From Hymenobacter sedentarius (GTDB lineage Bacteria > Bacteroidota > Bacteroidia > Cytophagales > Hymenobacteraceae), in NCBI RefSeq assembly GCF_001507645.1, contig NZ_CP013909.1, forward strand, positions 434,001 through 498,000: 64,000 nucleotides of DNA, given 5' to 3'. Of the stretch, positions 1-7,817 are shown one piece after another. The position numbers were made by a program, and so were the translations under genes. The notes under the pieces were generated by a model. It saw nothing but the letters and a program-made list of their open reading frames with translations. It was not told where the DNA came from and ran no database searches. Every line of letters begins with the position of its first letter. Position 1 is the stretch's first letter.

Positions 1-910
1 CGCCCACGCTCCCGATGCTCGACAAGATGTATACCGCCGCTACCGGCAGGGCAATGGCCGTGCCCTTGAGGTTGTATTGCTTGCCCAGAAAATCGGGCAA
101 CCAGAACAGGTAGAACCACCAGATGGGGTCGGTGATGAACTTGCCAATCACGAAGGCCCAGGTTTGCCGGAAGGTGAGCAGCTTGCCCCACGAGGCCTTG
201 GGCTTTTCTTCGGTCACGCCTTCGGCCGGCAGGCCCACCGGAATGTCGGCGTTGATGTAATCAAACTCAGACTTGGTGAGGCGGGCGTGCTTGGCGGGCG
301 TTTCGTAGAAATACATCCACAGCACCAGCCAGATAAAGCCCAGTGCGCCCGTAATGATGAAGGCCCATTTCCAGCCGATGGTTTCGGCAATGAGCGGCAC
401 GGTGAGTGGCGCCACGATGGCGCCCACGTTCGAGCCCGAGTTGAAGATACCCGTAGCCAGCGCCCGCTCCCGCTGCGGAAACCACTCGGCCGTGGTTTTG
501 ATGGCGGCCGGAAAGTTACCGGCCTCCGTGATGCCCAAAAAGCCCCGTGCAATGCCGAAGCCAAATGTGCTGCTCACCAGGGCGTGGCCCATAGCGGCCA
601 CACTCCACAGAGCAGTGGAAAGGGCGTAGCCCAGTTTCGTACCCAGCTTGTCGATGATGCGGCCGGCGCCCACCATGCCCACGGCGTAGGCAAGCTTGAA
701 GGCAATTTCAATGTTGGCGTAGTCGCCCGAGTTCCAGTGAAACTCCGTTTCCAGGTACGGCTTCAGCAGCGAGATAACCGCCCGGTCGAGGTAGTTGATG
801 GTGGTGGCAAAAAACACCAGAGCGCAGATGGTCCAGCGGAATTTGCCCATGACGGCATTGGCGGAGGCCAGCGGGGAGCCGGGCAGCGCTTGGGCGGAAG
901 TTGGCATCAT
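1..910 (-). CDS. exuT: Hexuronate MFS transporter (ExuT-like), C-terminus cut by window edge
   Basis: Reading leftward from the ATG at 910 gives about 303 residues with no stop before the window edge, so the C-terminal part is missing. The visible part has MFS helices: TINYLDRAVIS in helix 1, then GRIIDKLGTKLGY in the loop between helices 2 and 3, and AGNFPAAIKTTAEWFPQRERA, typical of the anion:cation symporter branch that carries hexuronates. A second ATG at 907 is equally possible. It is the last visible gene of the uronate run and lies 155 bp downstream of eda, with a palindrome between them. It probably imports galacturonate or glucuronate across the inner membrane. The hexuronate specificity is inferred from the neighbours. 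Confidence 0.88.
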   Translation of the reverse strand, partial: MMPTSAQALPGSPLASANAVMGKFRWTICALVFFATTINYLDRAVISLLKPYLETEFHWNSGDYANIEIAFKLAYAVGMVGAGRIIDKLGTKLGYALSTALWSVAAMGHALVSSTFGFGIARGFLGITEAGNFPAAIKTTAEWFPQRERALATGIFNSGSNVGAIVAPLTVPLIAETIGWKWAFIITGALGFIWLVLWMYFYETPAKHARLTKSEFDYINADIPVGLPAEGVTEEKPKASWGKLLTFRQTWAFVIGKFITDPIWWFYLFWLPDFLGKQYNLKGTAIALPVAAVYILSSIGSVG

Positions 911-959
911 CGAGTTTGGGAATTTAAGAACGGGTACTCGGGCAGCACACACTCAAGAA

Positions 960-1055
960 GAACGTCATGCTGAGCGCAGTCGAAGCATCTCTACCTCAAT
1001 AGCAAATATTTACTTACACGGTAGAGATGCTTCGACTGCGCTCAGCATGACGTTC
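960..1055. repeat. Intergenic palindrome, family A
   Basis: Perfect 35-bp inverted repeat: arms 960-994 and 1021-1055, with a 26-bp A/T-rich loop. Each arm holds the core GTCATGCTGAGCGCAGTCGA followed by AGCATCTCTAC. It sits between eda and exuT in one transcription unit, so it would form a long mRNA hairpin. Confidence 0.93.
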
Positions 1056-1065
1056 CTCCAACTTA

Positions 1066-1731
1066 CTAATTCTTTTTCAGCGTTTCGACGAACTGCATCA
1101 GCTCGCTAATGCTGGCGGACAGCGCGTCGGTATCATCGGCATTCTTGAACAGCTGCGAGCCCATGCCCACGGCGTTCACGCCCGCCCCAAACCAGGCGCT
1201 AACGCTCTCGCGGGTGGGCTCCACGCCACCCGTCACCATCAGCTTGATGTGGGGAATGGGGCCGCGCAGGGCTTTCACATAATCAGGCCCGACGATGTTG
1301 CCGGGGAAGATTTTGACCACGGCCGCCCCCAGCTGGCTGGCGTTGTAAATCTCGGTGGGCGTGAGCGCGCCGGGCAGCCACGGTATGTTGTGGGCGCGGC
1401 ACACCTCGGCTACTTCGGCCGTGGCGCAGGGCTGCACCACAAAGGCGGCGCCGGCCGCGATAAACTGCTCGGCCTGCTCGGCCGTGAACAGCGTGCCGAT
1501 GCCCAGCACCATATCGGGGCAGTTTTCCTGCGCGTAGGCCTGGAGCTGCGTGAATACTTCGAGGGCGTTGCCGCCGCGGTTAGTGAATTCAAACACCCGA
1601 ATGCCGCCCGCGTAGCAGGCCTGCAGCATGCGCTGGGCATACGCCGCGTCGGCGTGGTAGAACACGGGCACCACGGGGTAGCGCAACAAAGTTGCTAATG
1701 TATCGGCGGCGGAGACTGTCAGTTGAGCCAT
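1066..1731 (-). CDS. eda: KDPG / 2-keto-4-hydroxyglutarate aldolase
   Basis: A 221-residue protein of normal length for the family. It cleaves 2-keto-3-deoxy-6-phosphogluconate to pyruvate and glyceraldehyde-3-phosphate, the last step of uronate breakdown in the cytoplasm. The general base Glu48 is in VFEFTNRG and the Schiff-base lysine is Lys140 in VVKIFPGN; GIGTLFTAEQ and VTGGVEPT give the phosphate-binding part of the TIM barrel. The start is 16 bp downstream of kdgK, which fits translational coupling and one operon with the kinase that makes its substrate. Confidence 0.95.
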   Translation of the reverse strand: MAQLTVSAADTLATLLRYPVVPVFYHADAAYAQRMLQACYAGGIRVFEFTNRGGNALEVFTQLQAYAQENCPDMVLGIGTLFTAEQAEQFIAAGAAFVVQPCATAEVAEVCRAHNIPWLPGALTPTEIYNASQLGAAVVKIFPGNIVGPDYVKALRGPIPHIKLMVTGGVEPTRESVSAWFGAGVNAVGMGSQLFKNADDTDALSASISELMQFVETLKKN

Positions 1732-1747
1732 TATCTGTAAGTGAGCT

Positions 1748-2758
1748 TTAGCGCAGCAAGCGGCCGCTGGTGTTGCCTTTCATGATTTCTTCCACCTCGG
1801 CCACCGTCACTAAGTTAATGTCGCCGTGGATAGTGTGCTTGAGCGCCGACGCCGCCACGGCGAAGGTCAGGGCCTGTTGCGGGTTGTTGTAAGCCAAAGA
1901 ACCGTAGATGAAACCCGCCATGAAGGCATCGCCCCCGCCAATGCGGTCCACGATGGGGTTGATGTCGTAGGTGAGGGTTTCGAGGAACTGCTTGCCGTCG
2001 TAAAACAGGCCCTTCAGGCCATTGTGCGAGGCGCTGTGGGTGTTGCGGCGGGTGGTGATGACCTGCTTGATTTGCGGGAAGCGCGCCATCACCTGCTGGG
2101 CTACCGACACAAACTTGTTGTCGGTGCCGAGCAGCGGCTGAATGCCGAACAAGTCCTCGGCGTCGTTTTCGGAGCACACCACCACGTCGCAGCCCTCCAC
2201 CAGTTCCGACATCACGGCTTGGGCCGTTTGGCCGTACTGCCACAGGTTGCGGCGGTAGTTCACATCGGCCGAGACGGTGATGCCCAGGCGGCGCGCGGCC
2301 GCGATGGCCTGGCGCGTGGCCTCGGCCGTGCTGGCCGAGATGGCGGGCGTGATGCCCGTCCAGTGCAGCCAGCCAGCGTTTTTCAGGATTTCATCCCAGT
2401 TGAAAGCCGCGGCATCGAGGTGGGCAAAAGCTGAGTTGGCGCGGTCGTACACCACCTTGCTGGGGCGCATCCCCGCTCCTACTTCCAGGAAATACAGCCC
2501 CAGCCGGTCGCCGTTGAATACGGTGGCGTCCATGTTCACGCCCAGGGCGCGGAAGTGCTGGGCAGCCGCCTGGCCGAGGTCATTGGCCGGAAAGCAAGTA
2601 ACGTGCGCGGCGGGCACGCCCAACCCCGCCAGCGAAGCGCCCACGTTGGCGTCGCCGCCGCCGTAGGTGATTTCCAGACTGGGAGTTTGGGCGAACCGGT
2701 AGTTCAGCGGCGGCGCGAGCCGCATCATGATTTCGCCGAACGTGACAACTTGCTTCAT
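1748..2758 (-). CDS. kdgK: 2-keto-3-deoxygluconate kinase (PfkB family)
   Basis: A 336-residue ribokinase/PfkB-type sugar kinase. GGGDANVGASLAGLG near residues 33-47 is the first PfkB signature. DRIGGGDAFMAGFIYG near 271-286 is the second, with catalytic base Asp277. ATP and KDG give KDPG, the substrate of the adjacent eda. The gene joins the KduD product and the UxaA product, both of which are KDG. The PfkB family contains many sugar kinases; the KDG assignment rests on overall similarity and on its place between uxaC and eda. Confidence 0.93.
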   Translation of the reverse strand: MKQVVTFGEIMMRLAPPLNYRFAQTPSLEITYGGGDANVGASLAGLGVPAAHVTCFPANDLGQAAAQHFRALGVNMDATVFNGDRLGLYFLEVGAGMRPSKVVYDRANSAFAHLDAAAFNWDEILKNAGWLHWTGITPAISASTAEATRQAIAAARRLGITVSADVNYRRNLWQYGQTAQAVMSELVEGCDVVVCSENDAEDLFGIQPLLGTDNKFVSVAQQVMARFPQIKQVITTRRNTHSASHNGLKGLFYDGKQFLETLTYDINPIVDRIGGGDAFMAGFIYGSLAYNNPQQALTFAVAASALKHTIHGDINLVTVAEVEEIMKGNTSGRLLR

Positions 2759-2796
2759 TTAGTGGGTAGTTAAGGTCTTGAATTTCATCACTTCAT

Positions 2797-2884
2797 CTGT
2801 CATGCTGACGAAGGAAGCATCTTATCAGGTTAGCTCAATTCGTTCAGCCGGGAGAAGATGCTTCGCTAGCTCAGCATGACAGAC
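2797..2884. repeat. Intergenic palindrome, family A variant
   Basis: Inverted repeat between uxaC and kdgK: left arm near 2799-2824 (TGTCATGCTGACGAAGGAAG then CATCTT), right arm near 2855-2881 (AAGATGCTTCGCTAGCTCAG then CATGACA). The pairing is imperfect in the middle of the stem. Confidence 0.85.
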
Positions 2885-2895
2885 GAATTTGTTCG

Positions 2896-4338
2896 CTACT
2901 GAACAGTGGCAGCGACTGGCGCCGCTTGAGCTACTTCGCCGAAGCCAAAGTACTCCTTGGCGTTGCCGTAGCAAATATTTTGCACGGTGCGGCCCAGCAA
3001 TTCCAGGTCGGCCGGCAACTCGCCGTTTTCCACGTCGTTGCCGAGCAAGTTGCAGAGCACGCGGCGGAAATACTCGTGGCGCGGGTACGAAAGAAAGCTG
3101 CGCGAATCGGTGAGCATCCCCACGAAACGGGGTAGCAGGCCCATGTTCGAGAGCGAGTTGAGCTGTTTTTCCATGCCGTCCTTCTGGTCGAGGAACCACC
3201 AGCCGGAGCCGAACTGCATCTTGCCCGCCACCGAGCCGTCGTTGAAGTTGCCAATCATCGTGGCAATCAAGTCATTGTCGGCCGGGTTCAGGTTGTAGAT
3301 AATGGTCTTGGCCAGCTTGTTCTGCCCGTCGAGGCGGTCCAGGAACGTGGAGAGGGCGCGGCCCTGCAGGAAGTCGCCGATGGAATCCCAGCCCGTGTCG
3401 GGGCCCAGTTCGCGGAGCATGCGCGAGTTGTTGTTGCGCAGCGCACCCAAGTGGTATTGTTGCGTCCAGCCTTTTTCCCAGTCCATTTCGGCCAGCAGCA
3501 CCAGCATGGCCGATTTAAACTGGTTGTTCTCGGCCAGCGTCAGCTCGCTGCCGCCGCGGATTTTGCTGAAGATGGCATCCGCTTCCGCCGCGGTATAATC
3601 GGCGGCATAAATCTGCTCGAGGCCGTGGTCCGACAAGCGGCAGCCCACGCTGGCAAAGAAGTCGTGCCGGCGGCGCAAGGCCGTTTCCAAATCGGCGAAA
3701 GTGCGGATGTCCACCGCGGCCACGGGGCCCAGGCGGTCGAGGTAGGCGTTGTAGCTGGCGGCATCGTCCACGGCCATGGCCTTGTCGGCCCGGAAGGTGG
3801 GCAGCACGCGCACCTTGAAGCCCGAGGCCGCGAGGGCCTGGTGGTGTTCGAGGTTATCGGCGGGGTCGTCGGTGGTGCAGAGGGTTTCCACGTTCATCTT
3901 GCGCAGCAGGCCGCGCACCGAGTACTCGGGGGTTTGCAGCTTGGCGCTGCACTCGTCATAGATGCGGCGGGCGCTGTCCTTGTTCAGCAGCTCCGTGATG
4001 CCGAAGTAGCGCTGCAGCTCCAGGTGCGTCCAGTGGTAGAGCGGGTTGCGCAGGGTGTAGGGCACGGTTTCGGCCCACTTCTCAAACTTCTCCCAGTCCG
4101 AGGCATCGCCGGTGATGTAGCGCTCGGGGATGCCGTTGGCCCGCATGGCGCGCCACTTGTAGTGGTCGCCGTAGAGCCAGATTTGGGTAATGTTCTCAAA
4201 CTGCTTGTCCTCGGCTATCTGGTCGGGCAGCAGGTGGTTGTGGTAATCGATAATGGGCATCTGCTTCGCGTACTCGTGGTAGAGCATGCTGGCCGTGGCC
4301 GTCTGAAGCAGGAAGTCGTCGTTGAGAAAGGGCTTCAT
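2896..4338 (-). CDS. uxaC: Uronate isomerase (glucuronate/galacturonate isomerase)
   Basis: A 480-residue protein, close to the usual 470. It converts D-galacturonate to D-tagaturonate, or glucuronate to fructuronate, in the cytoplasm. The metal-binding IIDYHNHLLPDQIAED is near residue 30. QIWLYGDHYKWRAMRANG, NPLYHWTHLELQRYFGI and TTDDPADN follow in the family order, and the C-terminal region has GMLTDSRSFLSYPRHEYFRR. It is flanked by uxaA and kdgK in the same direction with palindromes in both gaps. Confidence 0.96.
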   Translation of the reverse strand: MKPFLNDDFLLQTATASMLYHEYAKQMPIIDYHNHLLPDQIAEDKQFENITQIWLYGDHYKWRAMRANGIPERYITGDASDWEKFEKWAETVPYTLRNPLYHWTHLELQRYFGITELLNKDSARRIYDECSAKLQTPEYSVRGLLRKMNVETLCTTDDPADNLEHHQALAASGFKVRVLPTFRADKAMAVDDAASYNAYLDRLGPVAAVDIRTFADLETALRRRHDFFASVGCRLSDHGLEQIYAADYTAAEADAIFSKIRGGSELTLAENNQFKSAMLVLLAEMDWEKGWTQQYHLGALRNNNSRMLRELGPDTGWDSIGDFLQGRALSTFLDRLDGQNKLAKTIIYNLNPADNDLIATMIGNFNDGSVAGKMQFGSGWWFLDQKDGMEKQLNSLSNMGLLPRFVGMLTDSRSFLSYPRHEYFRRVLCNLLGNDVENGELPADLELLGRTVQNICYGNAKEYFGFGEVAQAAPVAATVQ

Positions 4339-4357
4339 AAATTCAATAGCCTAAAGA

Positions 4358-4460
4358 GAACGTCATGTCGAGCGCAGCCGAGACATCTCGCATGCGTCGT
4401 TGCAATTATTTTAATTACTTCCTTGAGCGAGATGTCTCGGCTGCGCTCGACATGACGTTC
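4358..4460. repeat. Intergenic palindrome, family A (GTCGAG subtype)
   Basis: A long inverted repeat between uxaA and uxaC. The arms begin GAACGTCATGTCGAGCGCAG at 4358 and end with its reverse complement at 4460. The core differs from its neighbours (ATGTCGAGC instead of ATGCTGAGC, and GAGACATCTCG instead of GAAGCATCTCG), and both arms carry the same change, so the stem is kept. Confidence 0.93.
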
Positions 4461-4476
4461 TATATGAAAATCCAGC

Positions 4477-6159
4477 TTATAAACTCACCCCGCGCTTCCA
4501 CGGAATGAAGTCGGTTTGGTCGTGGCGCACGGCGGCAACTTCCTCGCCGCTGGCCACCCGAATGACGTAGTCGAGGATGCGCTCGCCGGCCTGCTCGATG
4601 GTTTCTTCGCCGTCAATCACCGTTCCGGTGTTCACGTCGATGATGTCGGGCATGCGCTTGGCCAGGGCTGTGTTGCTGGCGATTTTCACCACCGGGGCAA
4701 TGGGGTTGCCGGTGGGCGTGCCCAGGCCGGTGGTAAACAGCACGATGTTGGCGCCAGAGCCAACTTCAGCCGTGGTCGATTCCACGTCGTTACCGGGCGT
4801 GCACAGTAGGTTCAAACCCGGCTTGGTCACCAGCTCCGGGTAGTCGAGCACGGCTACCACGGGCGAAGAGCCGCCCTTGCGGGCTGCCCCGGCCGATTTC
4901 ATGGCGTCGGTAATCAGGCCGTCGCGGATGTTGCCCGGTGAAGGGTTCATGTCGAAGCCCGAGCCCACGGCCACGGCGCTGTCGCCGTACGCTTTCATCA
5001 GGCTGCTGAATCGTTCGGCGGTGGGTTGGTCCACACTGCGGTCCACGAGTTCCTGCTCCACGCCGCACAGTTCCGGGAATTCGGCCAGGATAACCGAACC
5101 GCCCAGTGCCACCAGCATGTCGGATACGTGCCCCAGGGCCGGATTGGCCGAAATGCCCGAGAAGCCATCGGAGCCGCCGCACTCCAGCCCAATATTGAGC
5201 TTGGACAGTGGCGCCGGCTCGCGGTGGGCTTGGTTGGCAATCATCAGGCCCGCAAACGTCTGCCGCAGGGCCGTGCTGATGAGGTTTTCCTCGGTGCCCA
5301 GCTTCTGCTGGTCCAGGATGTAAAGCGGCTTGCTGAAGTGCGGGTCGCGCTTCGCAATTTCGTCCTGCAGCATGGTGGCCTGCGCATTCTGGCAGCCCAA
5401 GCTGAGCACGGTGGCACCTGCCACGTTGGGGTGCGTGATGTAGCCGGCCAACAGGCCGCACAGCGTCTGGGCATCCTGGCGGATACCGCCACAGCCGCCC
5501 TCATGCGAAAGGAAGCGGATGCCGTCTACGTTCGGGAAAGGGCGCTGGCTGCGGGCCGTGTCTTCGGCCGCTTCGAGGTCGGTGCTCAGGATTTCTTCGA
5601 TGGACTTGCCGGCCTGCATTAGGCTCACCAGCTTGCGGGTTTCGGGCTGGTAGCTTTTGCGGCGGCCGTAGCCCAGGTCCGTTATCAGGGCATCCTGCAG
5701 CACCTGGATGTTGCGGTTTTCGCAGAACACCAGCGGGATTACCAACCAGTAGTTGGCGGTGCCCACGCGGCCATCGGCGCGGTAGAAGCCCTGGAAGGTG
5801 CGGTTTTGCCAGGCACTCACGTCGGGCGCCTGCCAGGTGGCGCGCTGCTGGGCGTGCTCGTCGTAGCTGTTGGTGGCGTGCTGAATGTTGGCCGTGGTGA
5901 GGCGGCCGCCGGGGCGGATGGCCTCGCGCGCGGTGCCTACCAGCACGCCGTACATGGTCACGGGCTGGCCGGGGCTCAGGCCCAGGGGCGCGAGCTTGTG
6001 CTTGGCCGGAATGGCTTCAGTAACGGTCACAAACCCATTTTCCCACGGCACTTCGGTGCCGATGGGCAGGTCCACGAGGGCGACCAGCACATTGTCGGCG
6101 GGGTGAATACGGGCTACTTGGTGCTTCACGGGTGAGTTAGAGTTTAGATAGACTGTCAT
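4477..6159 (-). CDS. uxaA: Altronate dehydratase
   Basis: Removes water from D-altronate to give 2-keto-3-deoxygluconate. The N-terminal SAF-type domain (ARIHPADNVLVALVDLPIGTEV) is followed by the main dehydratase region, with FLSHEGGCGG, LGLECGGSDGFSG and VLFTTGLGTPTGNPIAPVVK near the C-terminus. The frame stays open to 6246, but those upstream codons only translate a repeat. I place the start at the ATG at 6159 (MTVYLNSNSP), which is itself inside the repeat arm; the GTG at 6129 (before KHQVARIHP) is a real alternative. Length is 560 residues from 6159. It follows uxaB, whose product is its substrate. Confidence 0.94.
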   Translation of the reverse strand: MTVYLNSNSPVKHQVARIHPADNVLVALVDLPIGTEVPWENGFVTVTEAIPAKHKLAPLGLSPGQPVTMYGVLVGTAREAIRPGGRLTTANIQHATNSYDEHAQQRATWQAPDVSAWQNRTFQGFYRADGRVGTANYWLVIPLVFCENRNIQVLQDALITDLGYGRRKSYQPETRKLVSLMQAGKSIEEILSTDLEAAEDTARSQRPFPNVDGIRFLSHEGGCGGIRQDAQTLCGLLAGYITHPNVAGATVLSLGCQNAQATMLQDEIAKRDPHFSKPLYILDQQKLGTEENLISTALRQTFAGLMIANQAHREPAPLSKLNIGLECGGSDGFSGISANPALGHVSDMLVALGGSVILAEFPELCGVEQELVDRSVDQPTAERFSSLMKAYGDSAVAVGSGFDMNPSPGNIRDGLITDAMKSAGAARKGGSSPVVAVLDYPELVTKPGLNLLCTPGNDVESTTAEVGSGANIVLFTTGLGTPTGNPIAPVVKIASNTALAKRMPDIIDVNTGTVIDGEETIEQAGERILDYVIRVASGEEVAAVRHDQTDFIPWKRGVSL

Positions 6160-6250
6160 GCTGAGCGCAGCCGAAGCATCTCGCGTGCAGCAGTAATCCA
6201 GATGATTGCAACGAAGCGGGCGAGATGCTTCGGCTGCGCTCAGCATGACG
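6154..6250. repeat. Intergenic palindrome, family A, overlapping uxaA start
   Basis: Inverted repeat between uxaB and uxaA. The left arm begins TGTCATGCTGAGCGCAGCCG at 6154 and the right arm ends GCTCAGCATGACG at about 6250. The CAT of the left arm (6157-6159) gives the likely uxaA ATG on the minus strand. Confidence 0.92.
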
Positions 6251-6261
6251 GTTATAGTAGT

Positions 6262-7797
6262 TTACGAGTTAACAGCGGCAGATTTTTTGGTGAAAAAGGC
6301 CACTAAAGTGGCTGCAGCCCCTTCCTCCATCAATTGAGTCAGATACTGGCTTACGCAGTCGGCAAAGCCGGGCAGGCGCGTCAGGTCGTGGCCCCAGAGG
6401 GCGGTGTTGCCCAATACCGTGGTGGTCAATTCCGGGGGCGAGACCCGGGCCCAGAGGTCGGCAAAGTAACCGGCGCGGTCGTCGATAATGGTGTAGGGCT
6501 CGCCATTAGACTCGCCGTGCCCCACGCCGGGAGCTGAAGTGGTGTTGCGCATAAATAGCAGGTAGGCCGCAAAGCCCAGCGCCATGTAGTGCGGCACGGC
6601 CTGGTGCTGCTGGTAGTAGTGCAGCAGCGTGGGCACGTTGCGCATTTGCATCTTCGTGGTGCCCTGCATAGCAATGGACATCCAGCGGTGCTCCAGGTAG
6701 GGGTTGCGGAACCGGTCTAGCACCTGCATGCCAAAGCGCTGGCCCACCTTTTCATCCACAGCATACGGGATGCCCGGCAGCAAATCGGCCAGCATGAGGT
6801 TGTGGATGAAGCGGGCCAGGCACTCGTTGTCGAGGGCTTCGCGTACGGTAGTGCAGCCCACCAAATGTGCCAGGCCATAGCTCAGGGTGTGCGTGCCGTT
6901 GAGCAGGCGCAGCTTCAGTTCCCGAAACAGCGTGATATCGGGCCGGATAACTACGCCTTGGGCCGTGCTGTGAAACGAGAGTATCTCACGTACTTCTTCG
7001 CCGCCCTCAATGGCCCAGAGTGAATACGCTTCGGCCACGGTGAGCAATTCGTCCTGGTAACCCAGGTCGGTTTGCAGCTGCTCGTAGGTAGCAGGGTCGG
7101 GCCGGCCGGGCACGATGCGGTCGACCAGGGTATTGCAGAAGTTATTGGCCGATTCGAGCCAGTCGATGAACTCGCTGCCCAGGTCGTTGCGGTGCGCCAG
7201 CTCCAGTACAATGGCTTCGAGCTTGCGGCCGTTGTCGGTAATCAGCTCGGTGGGCACGACCACGAGCCCGCGGCTGGCATCTCCCTTGAAGGCCTGAAAG
7301 CGCGCGTAGAGCACGGCCAGCAGCTTGCCGGGAAACGACTGCGGCGGCGTGAGGTGAATGTCTTCGTTCACCAGCTGAATGCCGACTTCGGTGGTGTTGG
7401 AAATTACCACTTGCAGGTCGGAGCTGGTGGCAAATTCCAAGACGTCGGCCCACTGGCTTTTGGCCGATAGCACCCGGCTGATGCTGGCGCATACTACGTT
7501 TTCCTCCACGGGCTTGCCGTCGTCGACGCCGCGCACGCACACCGTGTACAGGCCGTTTTGGCGGTCAAAGGCCGTGGCGTCGCCGCCGTCGGTGCTTTTC
7601 ACCACCACAATGCGGCCGTTGAACACGCCCTGGCGGTTGGCCTCGTCAATCATGAAATCGGGCAGGCCGCGCAGCAGCACTCCAGTGCCAAATTGAAGCA
7701 CCTTTTCGGGGAGCGCCAGCATTTCGGCGGTGGGCCAGGCTACAGGCAGGGCCGCGCGTGGGGCAGTCCGGACCAGCTCTTGGGTTAGAATCGTCAT
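6262..7797 (-). CDS. uxaB: Tagaturonate reductase (altronate oxidoreductase)
   Basis: A 511-residue polyol/mannitol-type dehydrogenase that reduces tagaturonate to altronate with NADH. The N-terminal half has VLQFGTGVLLRGLPDFMID and ISNTTEVGIQL, typical of the UxaB Rossmann part. The C-terminal half has LRLLNGTHTLSYGLAHLVGC, where the K/N-x-x-x-x-N-x-x-H style active-site helix of the family lies. It starts 20 bp downstream of the CE8-PL10 gene, joining the polymer-cutting and catabolic parts in one transcript. Somewhat longer than the E. coli enzyme. Confidence 0.94.
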   Translation of the reverse strand: MTILTQELVRTAPRAALPVAWPTAEMLALPEKVLQFGTGVLLRGLPDFMIDEANRQGVFNGRIVVVKSTDGGDATAFDRQNGLYTVCVRGVDDGKPVEENVVCASISRVLSAKSQWADVLEFATSSDLQVVISNTTEVGIQLVNEDIHLTPPQSFPGKLLAVLYARFQAFKGDASRGLVVVPTELITDNGRKLEAIVLELAHRNDLGSEFIDWLESANNFCNTLVDRIVPGRPDPATYEQLQTDLGYQDELLTVAEAYSLWAIEGGEEVREILSFHSTAQGVVIRPDITLFRELKLRLLNGTHTLSYGLAHLVGCTTVREALDNECLARFIHNLMLADLLPGIPYAVDEKVGQRFGMQVLDRFRNPYLEHRWMSIAMQGTTKMQMRNVPTLLHYYQQHQAVPHYMALGFAAYLLFMRNTTSAPGVGHGESNGEPYTIIDDRAGYFADLWARVSPPELTTTVLGNTALWGHDLTRLPGFADCVSQYLTQLMEEGAAATLVAFFTKKSAAVNS

Positions 7798-7817
7798 GGA
7801 GGGATAGATGTAGCCGT

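Noticed and set aside
77..973. 298-residue plus-strand open frame across exuT
   Set aside because: It is the antisense of a clear MFS transporter gene, and low in hydrophobic structure. Long antisense frames occur in many high-GC genes here (for example 10188-11825, 12695-14134, 22901-24253, 47152-49008).
960..1055. Inverted repeats as insertion-sequence ends or CRISPR
   Set aside because: No transposase frame or flanking target duplication lies between the arms, the loops are under 80 bp, and there is no spacer-repeat periodicity.
6160..6246. 29-residue N-terminal extension of UxaA
   Set aside because: It only translates the palindrome at 6154-6250, including MLSAAEASRP and RDASAALS.
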